The notes under the pieces were generated by a model. The model saw only the letters and a program-made list of their open reading frames with translations, was not told the DNA's origin and did not search any database. The position numbers and the translations under genes were made by a program. A stretch of DNA of 24,811 nt from CAIXDN01 sp964482085 (GTDB lineage: Bacteria > Patescibacteriota > Patescibacteriia > 2-12-FULL-60-25), in NCBI GenBank assembly GCA_964482085.1, contig CAYZVS010000011.1, positions 1 to 24,811 of the forward strand, in the 5' to 3' direction. Shown one piece after another: positions 13,303 to 21,443 of this stretch. Each line of letters begins with the position of its first letter. Position 1 is the stretch's first letter.

Positions 13303-14714
13303 TACGGTTTTGGGACTATGGACGGGGCAGGTGGAGGCGTTGGAACAGATTCCATCGCAGGGTCAACTTGGCCTTTCAAATACATGATTGGACCGCCTTG
13401 ATTGATTTGGAATTCTGAATCGGCGACGAGCGGAACAACCGTGCGATACACCTCCGGTTCTGGCTGATTATTTCCGCGATTGACCGTACCTTCTGCGATC
13501 AAAGCCGGCAAAAAGTAGGTTTTCATGGTGTTGTTTTCCCTTGAGTCATGCCACATCCAGCCGAGTTTTACGCTCGAAATGGTTACATTCACCTCTTTCT
13601 GTCCGGAACCATCATACCAACCGTATATTGGATTGTTTCCGCCAGCCATCAAACGCTTCATCGCATCCTCGGATGAGATGAGTGGATAGGAGGATGCGTC
13701 TTCATTTGTTTGAAGCATCACATTTCCACCGACCACTTCATTGTTGGAGACATCGATTTGGATATTTGCTTTACGCGAGATCCAGCCGCCCGTATCGACC
13801 GTGGACATGCCGTCGCGCATGTCTGGATAGTAAACCGTTACTTGTGTCGGATAGCCGCAAGGAGAGGGATAGATCATGAGTTTTGCATCTTCTGGACTCA
13901 TCGCAGGGACCGCCGGGGCCGCACCTTCCATCGCACATGGCATCGCTTCACCGCGTAACAAGGGCATGATCATCGGCATTTCTTCTAAGACACCTTGACC
14001 GGCAAATTGTGGAAAGCCGTGATTACGCAAGAAGTTATCGGCGACGGACTTGATTGCTTCTGCATCGATCTTGGATGGATTGTTACGATTCTCTTGTGGC
14101 TTGGAATAATCGACAAACTTGTACCAGTTGAGATTACGGCCTGGCATGTCAGCGTTCCAGATTAAGCCGGAAGCATCGCGCCAAGAAACGCTTGCGCTTT
14201 GGATTTCTTGAATGCCGCTTGATACCTGGGTAGGTACGCCGATCGCCGTACTGACTGAGCGTGCGATTGAAGTGTTTATCGCAGGAATTTGCACACGATA
14301 AACGTTGCCTTCAGCTCCCCACTCGGGAAGAGATGCCTGTATGTCGTAATTTACTTTTGCTTGTCCTTCTGGTGGATAGGGCGCGCGGATAGCGACAGCC
14401 GTACCTCCGCCTGTCACAACCATAGCATCCGAGGCTGCGGGCATAGGTGCAACAAGTGGTGAGATATTGGAAACTGCCGTGATGCTCCCTGCGGAATGAC
14501 CGAGGCTAAAATTAGATGAGACCTCCATGCCAGGTTGCCCGGAAACCGCCTGAAGTGATGGAAGTTTTCCAAAGCCCTGCTTTGCCGCTGGACGCTCCGA
14601 CGTAGGAGCTGGAGTTGGATTTTGATCAACATCTTGTTTAGCTACCGGATTGCAACCGGCGCCCAAAACGACGGTGGCGAGCAAAATCGCCGACAATGCA
14701 TGACGTTTGTTCAT
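13302..14714 (-). CDS. Large exported lipoprotein of unknown function
   Basis: The 470-residue product starts with a lipoprotein signal peptide (MNKRHALSAILLATVVLGAGC; lipobox LGAGC, lipidated Cys21) followed by a disordered Pro/Thr/Ser-rich linker (about 22-46). The remainder is beta-rich and Gly/Asn-rich, with short motifs such as PCGYPTQVTVYYPDMRDG, GGWISRKANIQIDVSNNEVVGG and NPIYGWYDG, and ends with a Pro-rich tail (VPTPPPAPSIVPKP). The central SSEDAMKRLMAGG pattern (helix between strands) recalls PepSY- or YycH-like domains, but I cannot assign it. It is probably anchored outside the cytoplasmic membrane. The ATG overlaps the stop of the transglycosylase gene (ATGA) and its stop overlaps the HD gene, so a role in wall remodelling is suggested by context only. 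Confidence 0.75.
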   Translation of the reverse strand: MNKRHALSAILLATVVLGAGCNPVAKQDVDQNPTPAPTSERPAAKQGFGKLPSLQAVSGQPGMEVSSNFSLGHSAGSITAVSNISPLVAPMPAASDAMVVTGGGTAVAIRAPYPPEGQAKVNYDIQASLPEWGAEGNVYRVQIPAINTSIARSVSTAIGVPTQVSSGIQEIQSASVSWRDASGLIWNADMPGRNLNWYKFVDYSKPQENRNNPSKIDAEAIKSVADNFLRNHGFPQFAGQGVLEEMPMIMPLLRGEAMPCAMEGAAPAVPAMSPEDAKLMIYPSPCGYPTQVTVYYPDMRDGMSTVDTGGWISRKANIQIDVSNNEVVGGNVMLQTNEDASSYPLISSEDAMKRLMAGGNNPIYGWYDGSGQKEVNVTISSVKLGWMWHDSRENNTMKTYFLPALIAEGTVNRGNNQPEPEVYRTVVPLVADSEFQINQGGPIMYLKGQVDPAMESVPTPPPAPSIVPKP

Positions 14715-16039
14715 AGTATATCGCTTGCTGCTCTCGCTTCATCTGTTGCGCGGATTTCTCGTAAGGCTGGAATCGCGTTGCGTAATTTTTTTACGTAGTC
14801 GATGGTTTCTGCTTGTAAACGTGAGCGTTTGTTGATTTCTTTTGGCTTGAGAACGCCGTTAATTTGATGGTCCCAAATTTGGATAGCGTTTTTTACACGT
14901 CCGTATCCCCCGTTGTAACCAGCGGCGATGTATTCAAATGTTTTGAAGTCGGAAGAAGCGGCGCGCACTTCCGCTGGATACTGAGCCAGAATAATATCCA
15001 TGTAGATTGCGGCGGCGCGCATGGCGTTGTGATGGTCGCGCATCCCATCTTCAAAGTTTGCTTTCAAGCCGTATTGCGGCTGTTTAGCAAGCGAGACGTA
15101 GGTCGATGGGATGAACTGGAACAAGCCAAGCGCTCCAGCGGATGAACGCGAGTAGTTATAAGCCGATTCTGGATTCAAGCCGATCGTTGCGTAAATACGC
15201 TCGATGACTGCCTTGGAGTTGCTGCGTAATGCGCCGGAGTCTGCATGCTCGATGACTGCAATCGAAGTAAGTAGATCGGGATTTACAACGTCGGCGAGCA
15301 GCTTGTCTGGCTGGGCACGAGACTTGATGCCGCGTGAACGGAGATCACTGAGAGCACTCTCTACTAATTCATCAACAACCTTCTTGCCGCGCGCGACAAC
15401 TTCTGGCTGATGCAGCGTAGTGGAATATGGTGTGTAGACGGCTTGTTCTGTGTCATAGGCCGTAACCTTTTTACCTGATTTCACCTCGTTGTAGATCGGG
15501 TAACGAACCGCGACGACCAAATGCGTTGGATCGACGCTCTGATAGTCAGAGTTAATCCAGTTGGAGCTCTTCACGTTAATCTTGGAAGGGCTTGGCGAGG
15601 TGAGCGTTAGTTTGGTTCCTTGTTTGATTCCTTTTACCAAATCGATATTACCTGTCTCTTTATCCCAAACAGCCAAAGTCACCATTCTTGGTGAGTCTTG
15701 TCCGATAACTGGGCCGCGTACACGTCCGTCTAAACCTTCCATCTTAATCTGATCTTTCAGCATCGTCTGCCCTTTCTCGATCGCTGCGATGAGTGGTGGC
15801 AATACTGGCTCTGGAACGGTGGGGATAAGTGGCTCGTTCTCTATCACGGTTGCTGAAGCTGAAGAAGCGCCTAACATCTGAAGCAAAGCTTCGCGAGTAG
15901 GCGCTATTTTTCCGCTGTTAGGGTTATAGAAGGAGCCGTCATTCATCTGTAAAATCAGCACATTCTGTGCAGAGGCGACGCCGGCTAAGCCGGTAAAAAT
16001 GGAGACGCTTATAAATAGCGATGCAAGTTTTATACGCAT
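14711..16039 (-). CDS. Secreted lytic transglycosylase, SLT domain
   Basis: I start it at ATG 16039, which gives 442 residues and a clean signal peptide (MRIKLASLFISVSIFTGLAG, cleavage near ASA-QN, residue 24-25). The longer frame upstream overlaps the Nudix gene. After an N-terminal region of unknown fold (about 25-240), a lysozyme-like SLT domain follows: LLTSIAVIEHADSGAL with catalytic Glu264, SAGALGLFQFIPSTY (300-314) and FEYIAAGYNGGYGRVKNA (368-385). These enzymes cut the glycan strands of peptidoglycan and leave 1,6-anhydro ends. The gene lies 28 nt after the Nudix stop and is coupled to the lipoprotein gene by ATGA. With murA and the S41 protease in the same operon, a job in cell-wall turnover is well supported. 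Confidence 0.9.
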   Translation of the reverse strand: MRIKLASLFISVSIFTGLAGVASAQNVLILQMNDGSFYNPNSGKIAPTREALLQMLGASSASATVIENEPLIPTVPEPVLPPLIAAIEKGQTMLKDQIKMEGLDGRVRGPVIGQDSPRMVTLAVWDKETGNIDLVKGIKQGTKLTLTSPSPSKINVKSSNWINSDYQSVDPTHLVVAVRYPIYNEVKSGKKVTAYDTEQAVYTPYSTTLHQPEVVARGKKVVDELVESALSDLRSRGIKSRAQPDKLLADVVNPDLLTSIAVIEHADSGALRSNSKAVIERIYATIGLNPESAYNYSRSSAGALGLFQFIPSTYVSLAKQPQYGLKANFEDGMRDHHNAMRAAAIYMDIILAQYPAEVRAASSDFKTFEYIAAGYNGGYGRVKNAIQIWDHQINGVLKPKEINKRSRLQAETIDYVKKLRNAIPALREIRATDEARAASDIL

Positions 16040-16067
16040 AAAGAACAGGATAGCATCTTTGTCTCGA

Positions 16068-16697
16068 TCAGGTAATGATTCTCGGTTTGCGGCTCTTGAA
16101 TGGTGCTGGATTTTGGGGAGATTGCGGTGGGCGTGGAGTTTGAGGGCGGAAATTCCTTGCCTTCCGTTCTTCATGCGAGATGATACGGAGTGCTTTGGAT
16201 AAAAGACGGTCGAGGTTGCGATAACCGTTGGTATCAAAAACTTGATAGGCGCGGACCCATCTCCCTTCCCAGATTCCTCCCTCTCCTGTCAGCTTCTCTG
16301 TCGCCGTAGCGGGAGCTTCAAACAAGAAAAATAATACCGAACGATCAATCACAACACCGTTACGACGAAAACTAAATTTACTTTGACCAACCGGACCAAT
16401 CACACGCAATCCTTCAAGACCGGATTCTTCTTTGACTTCACGGATCGCAGTTTGGGTCAGATTCTCACCAGCCTCGCGGCGTCCTTTAGGAAAGGTCCAG
16501 CGTTGATACGGATCCTTGATAAAGAAAATCTCAACCTGTCCAGCGCGTTTACGATAGATGATTCCGCCAGCAGCAAGCGCGGCGTGGTAGTGGCGACTAC
16601 CGGTTTGTGGACGTTGGGACCCCGGTCGTCGTTCCGGTCGCGGTTCCGTTGAGGATGCCGACGGCGCGGTCGAGTTGGGGGTCGAGGGATTTTTCAT
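16068..16697 (-). CDS. Nudix hydrolase with disordered basic tails
   Basis: The 209-residue protein has a perfect Nudix box, G-x5-E-x7-REV-x-EE-x-GL (residues 72-94, GRREAGENLTQTAIREVKEE and SGL). Nudix enzymes split pyrophosphate bonds in nucleotides and related compounds with Mg; the substrate cannot be read from the sequence. The first 34 residues are Ser/Pro/Thr/Arg-rich, and the tail (about 180-209: RPQTPRPPQSPQNPAPFKSR) is basic and proline-rich, both probably disordered. The ATG lies 101 nt inside the 3' end of the S41 protease gene in another frame, and I see no usable start after that gene's stop. So the overlap seems real and the disordered N-terminus is its price. The next gene, the transglycosylase, follows after 28 nt. 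Confidence 0.88.
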   Translation of the reverse strand: MKNPSTPNSTAPSASSTEPRPERRPGSQRPQTGSRHYHAALAAGGIIYRKRAGQVEIFFIKDPYQRWTFPKGRREAGENLTQTAIREVKEESGLEGLRVIGPVGQSKFSFRRNGVVIDRSVLFFLFEAPATATEKLTGEGGIWEGRWVRAYQVFDTNGYRNLDRLLSKALRIISHEERKARNFRPQTPRPPQSPQNPAPFKSRKPRIIT

Positions 16698-17901
16698 AAT
16701 CTTCAGGTGTACGGTCGACCACGATATCTGGGTCGAGACCAGTTTTATTGATGGTGCGTTCTTGCGGGGTAAGCCACTCGGCGATGGTGATTTTAATTGC
16801 CGATCCGTCTTTCAAGTTGGTGTAGTCCTGAACCGAGCCTTTGCCAAACGTTTTCATGCCCACGATGGTTGCCACATGATAGTCCTGCAATGCACCTGAA
16901 ACGATTTCCGATGCGCTCGCAGAACCTTGGTTTACAAGGACGATGGTTGGGATGCCATTCAACCGATTTTTTCCCGTGCCGTGTAATTGCTCAACGATTT
17001 GGCCCTGTCTGCGCTCTTTGACCACGACCTTGTCTCCAACCCACTCCCCTGCCATATACGCAGCCGTATCGAGGAAACCGCCTGGGTTATTGCGCAAGTC
17101 GAGCACGATAGCTTTAACGTCTTTGCTAATCATCTCATCGATCGCTGTATTCAAACCATCGATGGTGTCTGTATTGAAGTTTGTCACTTCCAAGAGCGCG
17201 ACATTGTTTTCAAGCCACTTCAGGCGCACGCTCTTTACCTGAATTTCATCGCGAGTGATGGTGACATCAAACGGTTCGGTCTTCTTTTTATCATTGGTTC
17301 GGACCAGGGTCAGCACGACCTGGGTTCCTTTATCGCCACGGATAAGACTTACCGCCTGCTCAACGGAAAAACCCGTTGTTTCTTTTCCATCGATCTTGAC
17401 GATAAAGTCACCCGCTTTGACACCTGCACGTTCTGCTGGCGTTTCCGGAAGTGGCGCTACAACGGTGATGATGCCTTCACGCAAACCGATCTCAGCGCCG
17501 ATGCCGGAGAATTTTCCGGATAAGGCTTGTTGAAATGCTTCTGCGCCTTTTGGTTCAAAGTAGGTAGTGTAGGGATCGCCGACGGAATCAGTCATTCCTT
17601 TCATCGCACCGTAAAATAATTGTTTGTCCTTGATTTCTGAGCCTTGGTAATATTTATCTTTTAATAACTGCCACACATCCCAAAACATGCGGAACTCTAC
17701 GTCCTGATTACTGATGTCAGCCGGAGGGTTTTGGCCCATGCCGAGCACAAAGCCACTCGTAGAGGTAGCGGAAGCCATCGAGCGCGGTGACTCAGCCTTG
17801 GTCCATCCTCGACCAATCAGAACGCCGATCACAATACCGGCAACCAAAAAGACGAGTACGGCGCGTTGGTTTTTTTCTACAGGACGATTATTCATGTCCA
17901 T
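16597..17901 (-). CDS. S41 family C-terminal processing protease (CtpA-like)
   Basis: With the start at ATG 17901 (MDMNNRPVEKNQ) the product has 434 residues. A single membrane anchor near residues 13-33 (AVLVFLVAGIVIGVLIGRGW) places the rest outside the cytoplasm. An N-terminal helical region with WDVWQLLKDKYY and SVGDPYTTYF precedes a PDZ domain (about 125-210, GIGAEIGLREGIITVV). The S41 core follows, with LDLRNNPGG, the catalytic Ser in NQGSASASEI and the catalytic Lys in FGKGSVQ (Ser and Lys near 327 and 354). The C-terminal Gly/Thr tail is low in complexity. Family members trim or degrade envelope proteins, including wall hydrolases. The ATG is 1 nt after the murA stop (TAATATG); ATGs at 17910 and 17895 are alternatives. 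Its 3' end overlaps the Nudix gene by 101 nt. Confidence 0.93.
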   Translation of the reverse strand: MDMNNRPVEKNQRAVLVFLVAGIVIGVLIGRGWTKAESPRSMASATSTSGFVLGMGQNPPADISNQDVEFRMFWDVWQLLKDKYYQGSEIKDKQLFYGAMKGMTDSVGDPYTTYFEPKGAEAFQQALSGKFSGIGAEIGLREGIITVVAPLPETPAERAGVKAGDFIVKIDGKETTGFSVEQAVSLIRGDKGTQVVLTLVRTNDKKKTEPFDVTITRDEIQVKSVRLKWLENNVALLEVTNFNTDTIDGLNTAIDEMISKDVKAIVLDLRNNPGGFLDTAAYMAGEWVGDKVVVKERRQGQIVEQLHGTGKNRLNGIPTIVLVNQGSASASEIVSGALQDYHVATIVGMKTFGKGSVQDYTNLKDGSAIKITIAEWLTPQERTINKTGLDPDIVVDRTPEDYEKSLDPQLDRAVGILNGTATGTTTGVPTSTNR

Positions 17902-17902
17902 A

Positions 17903-19171
17903 TTAATCATTGATACGTTCAATATCGGCGCCTAATTCACGCAGACGACCATCAAGATCTTCATAGCCGCGATACACCATCTCCGCATCATGGATGACGG
18001 TCTCCCCTTGCGCCACGAGGCCGGCGAGCACCATGGTGGCGCCTGCGCGTAAATCGAGCGATCGGATTTCCGTGCCGCGGAGTGGCGTTGGGCCTGTGAC
18101 GATGGCGCGATGTGGATCGGCAATGATGGCATTGGCGCCCATTTTTGTCAGTTCATTAATATAACCCATGCGTGACTCAAACATCGGATCATGCAAAAGG
18201 GTTGTGCCGTGGCACTGAGTTGCGAGGAGGCCAAAGATTGCCTGTAAATCTGTCGGAAAGCCTGGATAAATCATTGTCTGCAATTTGAACGAGTCCATAC
18301 GGCCGACGCCTTGGACACGGAATGTATCGCCCACGATTTCATGACGAACGCCGACACGCGTAAGAGCATTACGAATGGCGTCGAGATGCTCTGGAACAAC
18401 AGGTGACATTTCAATATCTCCCTTGGTGAGTGCGGCGGCGACAGCAAATGTTCCGATCTCGAGCATGTCTGGAACAACGGACCATGCTGTTTTTGGAGCT
18501 TTCAGCGATTTTACGCCATCGATTTCTACTTCATGCGTACCGATGCCTTTAATTTTTGCGCCACATTTTACGAGGAAGCGACAAAGATCCTGCACATGCG
18601 GTTCTGCGGCGGCAAGACGAATCGATGTATGACCCTGCGCCATCACTGCGGCCATGATGAGGTTTTCTGTTGCGGTAACTGAGAATTCCGGAAGCGCGAT
18701 GTAGGCGCCATGCAATTCTTTAGCTTGCATGTACAGCATGCCGTCGACGTCGTCGGTTTCAATTTTTGCGCCGAGCGATGAAAGCGCAAACAAATGTGTG
18801 TCGATAGGACGATTGCCAATGGAACAACCTCCTGGTTCATTCACGGTAATTTTTTTGAAACGAGAAAGCATCGGGCCGAGGAGCAAGATGGAGAAGCGCA
18901 TGCGCTTCATTTTCTTTTTATCGAGCTTAGCTGGATCGATATGTGTAGTATCGATCTGGAGCTCATGCTCGCCTGTCCACTCGACTTTAGCGCCCATGTC
19001 GCGGATGATCTCGAGCAATTGCAAAAGATCTGTGAGCTTTGGCACGTTCTTAAAACCGACTTTTCCTTTGACGAGCAAGCTCGCGGCCACAAGTGGACCG
19101 ATCGCGTTCTTGGCGCCCAAGATATGGATACGGCCCGTCAAACGACGTCCGCCCTGGATATGCATCTTCAT
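17903..19171 (-). CDS. murA: UDP-N-acetylglucosamine 1-carboxyvinyltransferase
   Basis: The 422-residue enzyme makes the first committed step of peptidoglycan synthesis in the cytoplasm, transferring enolpyruvyl from phosphoenolpyruvate to UDP-GlcNAc. I see the two-domain EPSP-synthase-like fold with GAKNA (19-23, catalytic Lys21 and Asn22), the loop NEPGGCSIGNRPIDTH (111-126) with the reactive Cys116, which is the residue alkylated by fosfomycin, and YPGFPTDLQA (302-311) with the essential Asp308. Length is normal. Having Cys rather than Asp predicts fosfomycin sensitivity at the enzyme level. It is the first gene of a six-gene envelope operon. A promoter (TTGGCA, 17 bp, TACACT) lies upstream. 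Confidence 0.96.
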   Translation of the reverse strand: MKMHIQGGRRLTGRIHILGAKNAIGPLVAASLLVKGKVGFKNVPKLTDLLQLLEIIRDMGAKVEWTGEHELQIDTTHIDPAKLDKKKMKRMRFSILLLGPMLSRFKKITVNEPGGCSIGNRPIDTHLFALSSLGAKIETDDVDGMLYMQAKELHGAYIALPEFSVTATENLIMAAVMAQGHTSIRLAAAEPHVQDLCRFLVKCGAKIKGIGTHEVEIDGVKSLKAPKTAWSVVPDMLEIGTFAVAAALTKGDIEMSPVVPEHLDAIRNALTRVGVRHEIVGDTFRVQGVGRMDSFKLQTMIYPGFPTDLQAIFGLLATQCHGTTLLHDPMFESRMGYINELTKMGANAIIADPHRAIVTGPTPLRGTEIRSLDLRAGATMVLAGLVAQGETVIHDAEMVYRGYEDLDGRLRELGADIERIND

Positions 19172-19183
19172 AATAGTGGTTGA

Positions 19184-19208
19184 GGAAGCCGTCCCCTAAC
19201 TAGCTTCC
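19184..19208 (-). promoter_or_regulatory. Hairpin in the murA leader
   Basis: ggaagc (19184-19189) can pair with gcttcc (19203-19208) around 13 nt. It lies between the predicted transcription start near 19213 and the murA ATG at 19171, so it would form in the 5' leader. No T-run follows, so it is not a terminator. The effect on murA expression is unknown. Confidence 0.3.
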
Positions 19209-19219
19209 GATACGGAGCG

Positions 19220-19248
19220 AGTGTATCCTGTAGTTCAACGCATGCCAA
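19220..19248 (-). promoter_or_regulatory. Sigma-70-type promoter of the murA operon
   Basis: On the minus strand: -35 box TTGGCA (19248-19243, 5 of 6), a 17-bp spacer and -10 box TACACT (19225-19220, 4 of 6). The start would be near 19213, leaving a leader of about 42 nt. The -35 region covers the start codon of the forward PEGA gene (19242), so transcription of one gene may hinder the other. Confidence 0.5.
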
Positions 19249-20552
19249 GATCTATCTATAAGCCTCCTTTCCACAGGCGCATTATCCCCTGGATTTTTAT
19301 CGCTGTTTTTCTTGTTAGTGCGCCGGTGTTGGTGTTTTACACATCCGGGTATCGATTTAATCCAAACAAGTACGCGATTGAGCGTAATGGAACCTTGATT
19401 GTGGACACGACTCCGCGGGGAGCGACGGTTTTTCTAAATCAAGTGGATGCAAAAGATGCGACTCCATCGACATTACAAAACTTGGCTCCAGGGCCTTACT
19501 CTGTGATGGTGACGCGTAATGGCTACTTACCTTGGTCCAAAAATCTTGAGATCCGTCCAGAGCAAGTGACTTTTGCTAACACGATTAGACTTTGGCTTAG
19601 CGGTGAAGCCAGCATGTTGCGACTCGGCTCATATGAACAGATCGCCGCTAATCCTGAGGGCGATACGATCGCCGCATTGGATACCAGTTCTACGGAGATG
19701 GTTTTTTTTACATCTAATAACTTAGCGCTTTCTCGTGTTCGTGCGCCTGAGTTTATACAAGATGAACAATCAACAATTCGATGGAATCCAAATGGCACGG
19801 CACTTGTGATGGGAGGCGGACGCGAGGGCGAGCAAGCTTGGTGGACAGCTCCGGATGCGACATCGCGTGAAGCAGGTGTTTTGCCAGATGGACAATATTT
19901 TTGGCATGGGAGTGATTTAACCGGCTATGATGGGGAGCGCGAATACGTGCTCGACCCCCGCTTGCGGACACTGACGAGTGAGCGTACGGCTGTGGGAAAA
20001 CTCGGATCGCTTGAAGGATTAACGTTGGAGGTAAATACCTCGACTGGACTTTTATTACTGCGCTCTAGCTCAATTCTGCATCAAGCATTTCAACTTCCAC
20101 GTGGTAATTGGCAATTTGCAGACCAACAAGGACAATACACGCTTTTAAAAGATGGTGATCGATGGTTGGCGGCGCGTGTCAGAGTCGATGGAAATACGGC
20201 GGAAGAAGTGGTTGGCGATTGGCCACGTTGGCTCCCCCGCTCAAAAATTCCAACGGCATTATTTTTAAATCAAAATGAAATTTGGATTTGGGAGCTTGGA
20301 TCAACTCCGACACTTATTGCACGTCAAAGCGAACCGTTTGTGCAAGTCGTTTGGCATCCGGACGGACAAACGATTTTTGTCGCCACAAAGAATGAGGTGT
20401 ATGCGCTAGAACTTGATGAGAGAAATGGACGTCAAAGAACGAGTCTGGCCACTTTGGACAAGATTTACGACATGACCTACGCGGATGGCGCATTATTGAT
20501 TAGCGGAGAATCAAACGGTGTCAGGGGGATTTATCGGAGGATTGTTGAGTAA
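19242..20552 (+). CDS. Membrane-anchored PEGA and beta-propeller protein
   Basis: With ATG 19242 (MPRSIYKPPFHRR) the product has 436 residues. One membrane helix (about 14-33, IIPWIFIAVFLVSAPVLVFY) with positive residues before it puts the rest outside. A PEGA domain follows (about 50-115: GTLIVDTTPRGATVFLNQ, LAPGPYSVMVTRNGYLPW), a small beta domain common in surface proteins. The remainder is a chain of beta-propeller-like repeats, e.g. ANPEGDTIAAL, RWNPNGTALVMGG and VWHPDGQTIFVATKNEVYAL, each with the N/H-P-x-G-x turn of WD40/TolB-type blades. A role in surface adhesion, wall binding or protein contacts is plausible, but no enzyme motif is visible. A GTG start at 19221 is possible but would add seven residues overlapping the likely control region. 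The gene is divergent from murA. Confidence 0.8.
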   Translation: MPRSIYKPPFHRRIIPWIFIAVFLVSAPVLVFYTSGYRFNPNKYAIERNGTLIVDTTPRGATVFLNQVDAKDATPSTLQNLAPGPYSVMVTRNGYLPWSKNLEIRPEQVTFANTIRLWLSGEASMLRLGSYEQIAANPEGDTIAALDTSSTEMVFFTSNNLALSRVRAPEFIQDEQSTIRWNPNGTALVMGGGREGEQAWWTAPDATSREAGVLPDGQYFWHGSDLTGYDGEREYVLDPRLRTLTSERTAVGKLGSLEGLTLEVNTSTGLLLLRSSSILHQAFQLPRGNWQFADQQGQYTLLKDGDRWLAARVRVDGNTAEEVVGDWPRWLPRSKIPTALFLNQNEIWIWELGSTPTLIARQSEPFVQVVWHPDGQTIFVATKNEVYALELDERNGRQRTSLATLDKIYDMTYADGALLISGESNGVRGIYRRIVE

Positions 20553-20567
20553 TAATCCTTCAGTTAC

Positions 20568-20655
20568 GTAACCCTCTAAATCTCCCCTTCTGCGAAAGGA
20601 GACTTTCCGATTCAGAACCCCTCCTTCGTAGAAGGGAGGGGCAGGGGTGGGTTAT
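20568..20655. repeat. 88-bp palindromic repeat, copy 2
   Basis: Nearly identical to the copy at 12706-12793, with inverted ends TAACCC (20569-20574) and GGGTTA (20649-20654) and two internal hairpins. It again lies between convergent genes. Its right end provides the TAA stop of the minus-strand gene at 20652; the forward gene has its own stop 16 nt earlier. Confidence 0.85.
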
Positions 20656-20894
20656 TTGGGAGGAATTGCTTTCAATGGACGCAGTCGCGCGATGCGGCCA
20701 AGGAATCGATACCATTTATTGCTTGATTGTTTGTCGTAACGAGTGGCACAGCCTTTGCAGGCTTGCATGACTCCTTCTCTACGAAACTTTTCACAGCAGA
20801 CCTGTTTTACGGTTTGAATGCGGAGCAAAACAAGTAAATTATAAAACCAGCGATGCGGACGGTCGCGGAAGTCGGCGGGGAGATCGTTATACAT
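20652..20894 (-). CDS. Small Cys-containing protein of unknown function
   Basis: The start is placed at ATG 20894 (MYNDLPADFRDRPHRWFYN), 5 nt after the stop of the upstream gene. The open frame continues upstream but overlaps that gene and reads like its shadow. The product has 80 residues, is basic, and has two Cys pairs, VCCEKF and CKGC, about 16 residues apart, which may bind zinc. It then continues YDKQSSNKWYRFLGRIARLRPL. It has no signal peptide. I do not recognise a named family. The close spacing with the 172-residue gene shows a two-gene unit. The stop codon comes from the end of the 88-bp repeat, so the last residues (KAIPPK) may have been set by that insertion. Confidence 0.6.
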   Translation of the reverse strand: MYNDLPADFRDRPHRWFYNLLVLLRIQTVKQVCCEKFRREGVMQACKGCATRYDKQSSNKWYRFLGRIARLRPLKAIPPK

Positions 20895-20899
20895 CTTGA

Positions 20900-21418
20900 T
20901 TAGAAGTTTCTTGAATCGTAGGCCCAGTGGAGAAGCGCTTGTCGTTGTCGCGCGTGGCATATCCAGTCTCCAACACGACAATTCTTTTTTATTTGCATGA
21001 TGTGGCGCCTCATGGCTTTCCAGCGTTTGATTTGACGACGATCCTCTTCTGGAAGACGTCGGCCTATGTAGTATCGACAGTACCATTGAAACCAACCGCG
21101 CGGATCATGCTGTTCATTAATCCAACCGTTCTTGCGCCAAATAGCAAGCGATTGGGATGCGTCCTTGCGAAAGAAGTTGAGATTTTTGTCATGTTGCTCA
21201 GATAGCTTGGCTTTCGTAAACCATGTTTTTGGAAACTCCTTGCGACAATCCGTCATGTATCGACCGCCAAAAACGCCGAGCTCAAGCATGAGCTGCGGCG
21301 TTAATGTTGGCTTGAATTCCGGATCAAAGTTCTTTCCTTCCGGTTCAACAAGTTGATACCGATACCCTGTTTGCATTTTATCGTTCACGAGAACGGTTTT
21401 TGGGTTTCGGCGAGGCAT
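20900..21418 (-). CDS. Conserved protein of unknown function, Trp/Arg-rich
   Basis: The 172-residue product starts MPRRNPKTVLVNDKMQTGYRY and is rich in Trp, Tyr, Arg and His. Notable stretches are LGVFGGRYMTDCRKEFPKTW (48-67), HDPRGWFQWYCRYYIGRRLP (104-123), RRQIKRWKAMRRHIMQIKKNC (126-146) and RQRQALLHWAYDSRNF at the end. Such invariant-looking aromatic/basic motifs suggest a nucleic-acid or nucleotide-binding role. From memory, similar proteins occur as unnamed conserved proteins in bacteria and in fungi and plants, but I cannot confirm this here. There is no signal or membrane segment. It is co-transcribed with the 80-residue gene that follows after 5 nt. The function is not known. Confidence 0.7.
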   Translation of the reverse strand: MPRRNPKTVLVNDKMQTGYRYQLVEPEGKNFDPEFKPTLTPQLMLELGVFGGRYMTDCRKEFPKTWFTKAKLSEQHDKNLNFFRKDASQSLAIWRKNGWINEQHDPRGWFQWYCRYYIGRRLPEEDRRQIKRWKAMRRHIMQIKKNCRVGDWICHARQRQALLHWAYDSRNF

Positions 21419-21443
21419 GGATCTATCTTACTACAACTGCAAC

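Noticed and set aside
16040..16237. N-terminal extension of the transglycosylase frame
   Set aside because: It overlaps the Nudix gene antiphase and would bury a good signal peptide that starts at ATG 16039.
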